In this document: one piece after another, positions 61,987-64,000 of the stretch
How the letters are laid out: each line of letters begins with the position of its first letter
Position numbering within the stretch: position 1 is the stretch's first letter
Assembly (NCBI RefSeq): GCF_002893095.1
Contig: NZ_PKQQ01000001.1
Coordinates: 682,001-746,000 of the forward strand
From: Stenotrophomonas sp. VV52
GTDB taxonomy: Bacteria; Pseudomonadota; Gammaproteobacteria; Xanthomonadales; Xanthomonadaceae
Length of the DNA stretch: 64,000 bases
Direction of reading: 5' to 3'
The notes under the pieces: generated by a model
What the model saw: the letters and a program-made list of their open reading frames with translations, nothing else
Told to the model about the DNA's origin: nothing
Database searches by the model: none
Position numbers and translations under genes: made by a program

Positions 61987-64000
61987 TTAGAACCGCGCGG
62001 TTGCACCGACAAAGAACGTACGCGAGCCGGTGTCGTAGCTGTTGCCGTCGTCGATGGTGGAAACATCGCCTGCATTCAGCACGCCTGCACGCAACGTCAG
62101 GTGCTCGTTGACATCAAACCCGGTCACCAGGTCCCAGGTGGTGTACGCCTTGGCGAAGGTCGGGCTGGTGCTGGAGACCAGCTGCTCGCCCACGTGCTGC
62201 GCGCTCAGGTTCAACGACCACGCGTCGGTGACCTGCCAATCCAGCGAGGTATTGGCAGTCAGCTTCGGCACCACCAGCAGGTTTGCGCCGGTGGTGCGGT
62301 TCTTCGATTCCAGCATGCGGGTGGCATTGGTGGTCCAGCTCAAACGCTCATGCAGCGGAATCGTGACGCTGGCTTCCACGCCACGCGTGCGCGCCTTCTG
62401 GATGTTCTGCGCCACCGTCCACCAGAAGCCGTTGACGAAGCTGGAGTCGAACCCGGCGATGTCACGCAGCGGCACCTGTTCGATCTTGTCGTCGAAGTCG
62501 GTCAGGAAGTAGGTGGCCGAGGCCGACCAGCCGCTACGGTCGAAACCAACGCCCAGCTCGTAGTTGGTGCTGGTTTCCGGTTCCAGGTTCGGGTTGCCGG
62601 CCATGTAGCAGCCGGTGGTGCCGTCGGCGCTGACGGAACGGTTGGTCCAGCCTTCCACGGTCAGGCTGCGGCAGCCGTTGCCGCCGGACTGGGTGGCCGC
62701 ACCGGCGCTGCCCTGCTTGAGGTTGGGGGCGCGGAAGCCCTGCGACACGCCACCCCGCACCGTCCAGGCGTCGGACGGGTGCCACACCCCGTAGATGCGC
62801 GGACTCAGGTTGTCGTCGTAGTTCTCGGTGTTGTCCCAGCGCAGGCCCAGGGTCAGGGTGAAGCGCTCATGGAGGGTGATGTGGTCTTCGGCGAACAACG
62901 CCCAGGAGTCGGCCTCATTGGTCGGGCTGATCCGACCGGTGCCGCTCCAGGTCACCGGTACGGTGCCGATGGTGTCAGTGTTCTGCAGCTCTTCGCGCTT
63001 CCACTGGCCGCCCACGTTCAAGCTGTGCTCGAAGCCCCAGTGGAAACCGGTGGCGAAGGCCGTGTCGAACACGGTTTCCTTGGAGTGGTTGCCCACCGCG
63101 CTGCCCTTGTCCTCGTAATCGTTCTGGGTCAGCGTGGTCTTGGAGGTGCTGGTGTCGCCGTAACGGCCGTCGTGGGTCACCACGTAACCGGTGTGCACCA
63201 GCTTGGACAGGCCCCATGCGTTTACATTGCCGGCGCCACTGTTGCGCTGCACGCCGTGCGAGGCTTCAAAGCCGAGGGTGTGGTCGCCGTTGATCGCCCA
63301 GTTGAGCAGGGCGTTGGCGTTCTCCGCCTTGTTGCCCGGGGTCTGGCTGCGGCCACGGTCGGATTCGCGGTCGGTGACGTTGGCGCCCACGCGCAGCCCC
63401 AGGTTTTCAGTCAGCGGGCCACTGAACAATCCGCCCATCTGGGTGGTGTTGCCGCGCGTCTTCGCATCGGGCTTGCTGTAGTTGTAGGTAACCGAGCCAC
63501 CCCATTCGGTGCCGATCTTGCGGGTGATGATGTTGATCACCCCGCCCATGGCGTCGGAGCCGTACAGCGACGACATCGGGCCGCGCACCACTTCGATGCG
63601 CTCGATCATGTCCGGCGACAGCCAGTTGAGGTCCTGCGGGCCCAGGTCGTCGCGGTAGTTCACGCCGGCCGAATTGCCCTGGCGGCGACCATCAATGAGG
63701 ATCAGGGTGTACTGCTCGGGCAGGCCGCGCAGGCGGATCTTCGATTGCGCGCCGGAGAGCGCATAGCCACCGGTCACGCCGGGTACGGTGCTGAGCAGCT
63801 GGCCGATGCTGCTGACCGGCTTGCGCTCGATTTCCTGGCGGGTGATGACGCTGATGCTGGCGGGCGCGTCGCGGATCCACTGCTGGGCGCCGGTGGCGGT
63901 GACCACGACGGTGTCGAGGTCCCTGGTGTCGGCAGCGGCTTCGCCGTTGGCGTGGGCCTGCGAGGACAGGGCAAGGGCGATGGCGGCAGTGAGTGCGGCC
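61987..64000 (-). CDS. TonB-dependent receptor (FepA/CirA-like), 5' end beyond the window
   Basis: The gene is cut by the right edge. About 670 codons are present, beginning within the signal peptide (AIALALSSQAHA). The TonB box DTVVVTATG is followed by a full plug (APASISVITRQEIERKPVSS, GLPEQYTLILIDGRRQGNSA, IERIEVVRGPMSSLYGSDAM, GGVINIITRK) and a barrel with GNPNLEPETSTNYELGVGFD and a C-terminal FVGATARF. Two cysteines in a loop (GCRSL and GCYMA) probably pair. The overall pattern is that of catecholate siderophore or colicin-type receptors (FepA, CirA, PirA). This would fit the siderophore operon at the left end, though they are 57 kb apart. The substrate is not proven. Confidence 0.85.
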   Translation of the reverse strand, partial: AALTAAIALALSSQAHANGEAAADTRDLDTVVVTATGAQQWIRDAPASISVITRQEIERKPVSSIGQLLSTVPGVTGGYALSGAQSKIRLRGLPEQYTLILIDGRRQGNSAGVNYRDDLGPQDLNWLSPDMIERIEVVRGPMSSLYGSDAMGGVINIITRKIGTEWGGSVTYNYSKPDAKTRGNTTQMGGLFSGPLTENLGLRVGANVTDRESDRGRSQTPGNKAENANALLNWAINGDHTLGFEASHGVQRNSGAGNVNAWGLSKLVHTGYVVTHDGRYGDTSTSKTTLTQNDYEDKGSAVGNHSKETVFDTAFATGFHWGFEHSLNVGGQWKREELQNTDTIGTVPVTWSGTGRISPTNEADSWALFAEDHITLHERFTLTLGLRWDNTENYDDNLSPRIYGVWHPSDAWTVRGGVSQGFRAPNLKQGSAGAATQSGGNGCRSLTVEGWTNRSVSADGTTGCYMAGNPNLEPETSTNYELGVGFDRSGWSASATYFLTDFDDKIEQVPLRDIAGFDSSFVNGFWWTVAQNIQKARTRGVEASVTIPLHERLSWTTNATRMLESKNRTTGANLLVVPKLTANTSLDWQVTDAWSLNLSAQHVGEQLVSSTSPTFAKAYTTWDLVTGFDVNEHLTLRAGVLNAGDVSTIDDGNSYDTGSRTFFVGATARF

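Overview
The window is about 67% GC and almost entirely coding. It looks like chromosomal DNA of a Stenotrophomonas (Xanthomonadaceae/Lysobacteraceae). Three things point there: GTAG-headed hairpin repeats of the SMAG type known from Stenotrophomonas, the gene order of a catecholate-siderophore operon (carrier protein B', EntF, EntA), and the compact glycogen/trehalose operon typical of xanthomonads. I see no rRNA, tRNA, CRISPR array, insertion sequence or prophage.

Layout. 1-4996: the 3' part of a catecholate siderophore operon (entB', entF, entA, mutually overlapping; upstream genes are off the left edge). 4993-9025 (minus): a four-gene operon of a DUF3348 protein, a MotA/ExbB-like protein with a very long helical tail (DUF802), a MotB/OmpA-like partner and a DUF2894 protein. 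This is a stator-like, peptidoglycan-anchored ion-channel system of unknown role. 9210-11016: a host-attachment family protein, a thioredoxin-like protein and a Phd/YefM-zeta toxin-antitoxin pair. 11309-16842: the osmolyte transporter ProP, a GH92 mannosidase, a degenerate SRAP-domain protein and an AraC regulator. 16799-17990: a lower-GC patch with a Sel1-type lipoprotein and an unknown membrane protein. 18204-23143: a fosmidomycin-resistance-type exporter, DUF2231 plus a PQQ-type sugar dehydrogenase lipoprotein, a small lipoprotein and exonuclease III.

23455-35699 is a seven-gene operon, glgA-glgB-treZ-malQ-treY-(DUF2934)-glgX, nearly all joined by ATGA overlaps. It can polymerise and branch glycogen, convert it to trehalose through TreY/TreZ and debranch it. 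No glgC or glgP lies in the window, so the ADP-glucose supply must be encoded elsewhere. 35724-40660 holds a patatin-like lipoprotein and a LysR regulator, an Old Yellow Enzyme divergent from the LysR gene, a prolyl aminopeptidase and a small secreted protein. 40732-45450 encodes the large helicase Lhr.

45491-54945 (minus) carries two complete, paralogous PaoABC-type molybdenum aldehyde oxidoreductases in tandem, followed by one set of cofactor chaperones (XdhC, MocA-like). Only one of the two has a Tat signal. 55040-57804 is an SPFH-SHOCT / zinc-ribbon / small membrane protein module. 57908-59640 has a small secreted protein and a GAF-PAS-GGDEF cyclase. 59829-64000 has two convergent TonB-dependent receptors separated by a perfect SMAG dimer. 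The first has a Zur-box-like dyad at its promoter; the second is cut by the right edge.

A recurring structural theme is that SMAG-type repeats sit exactly on gene ends and provide the TAG stop codon, or lie in frame inside genes. The least explained functional system is the DUF3348-DUF802-MotB-DUF2894 operon.
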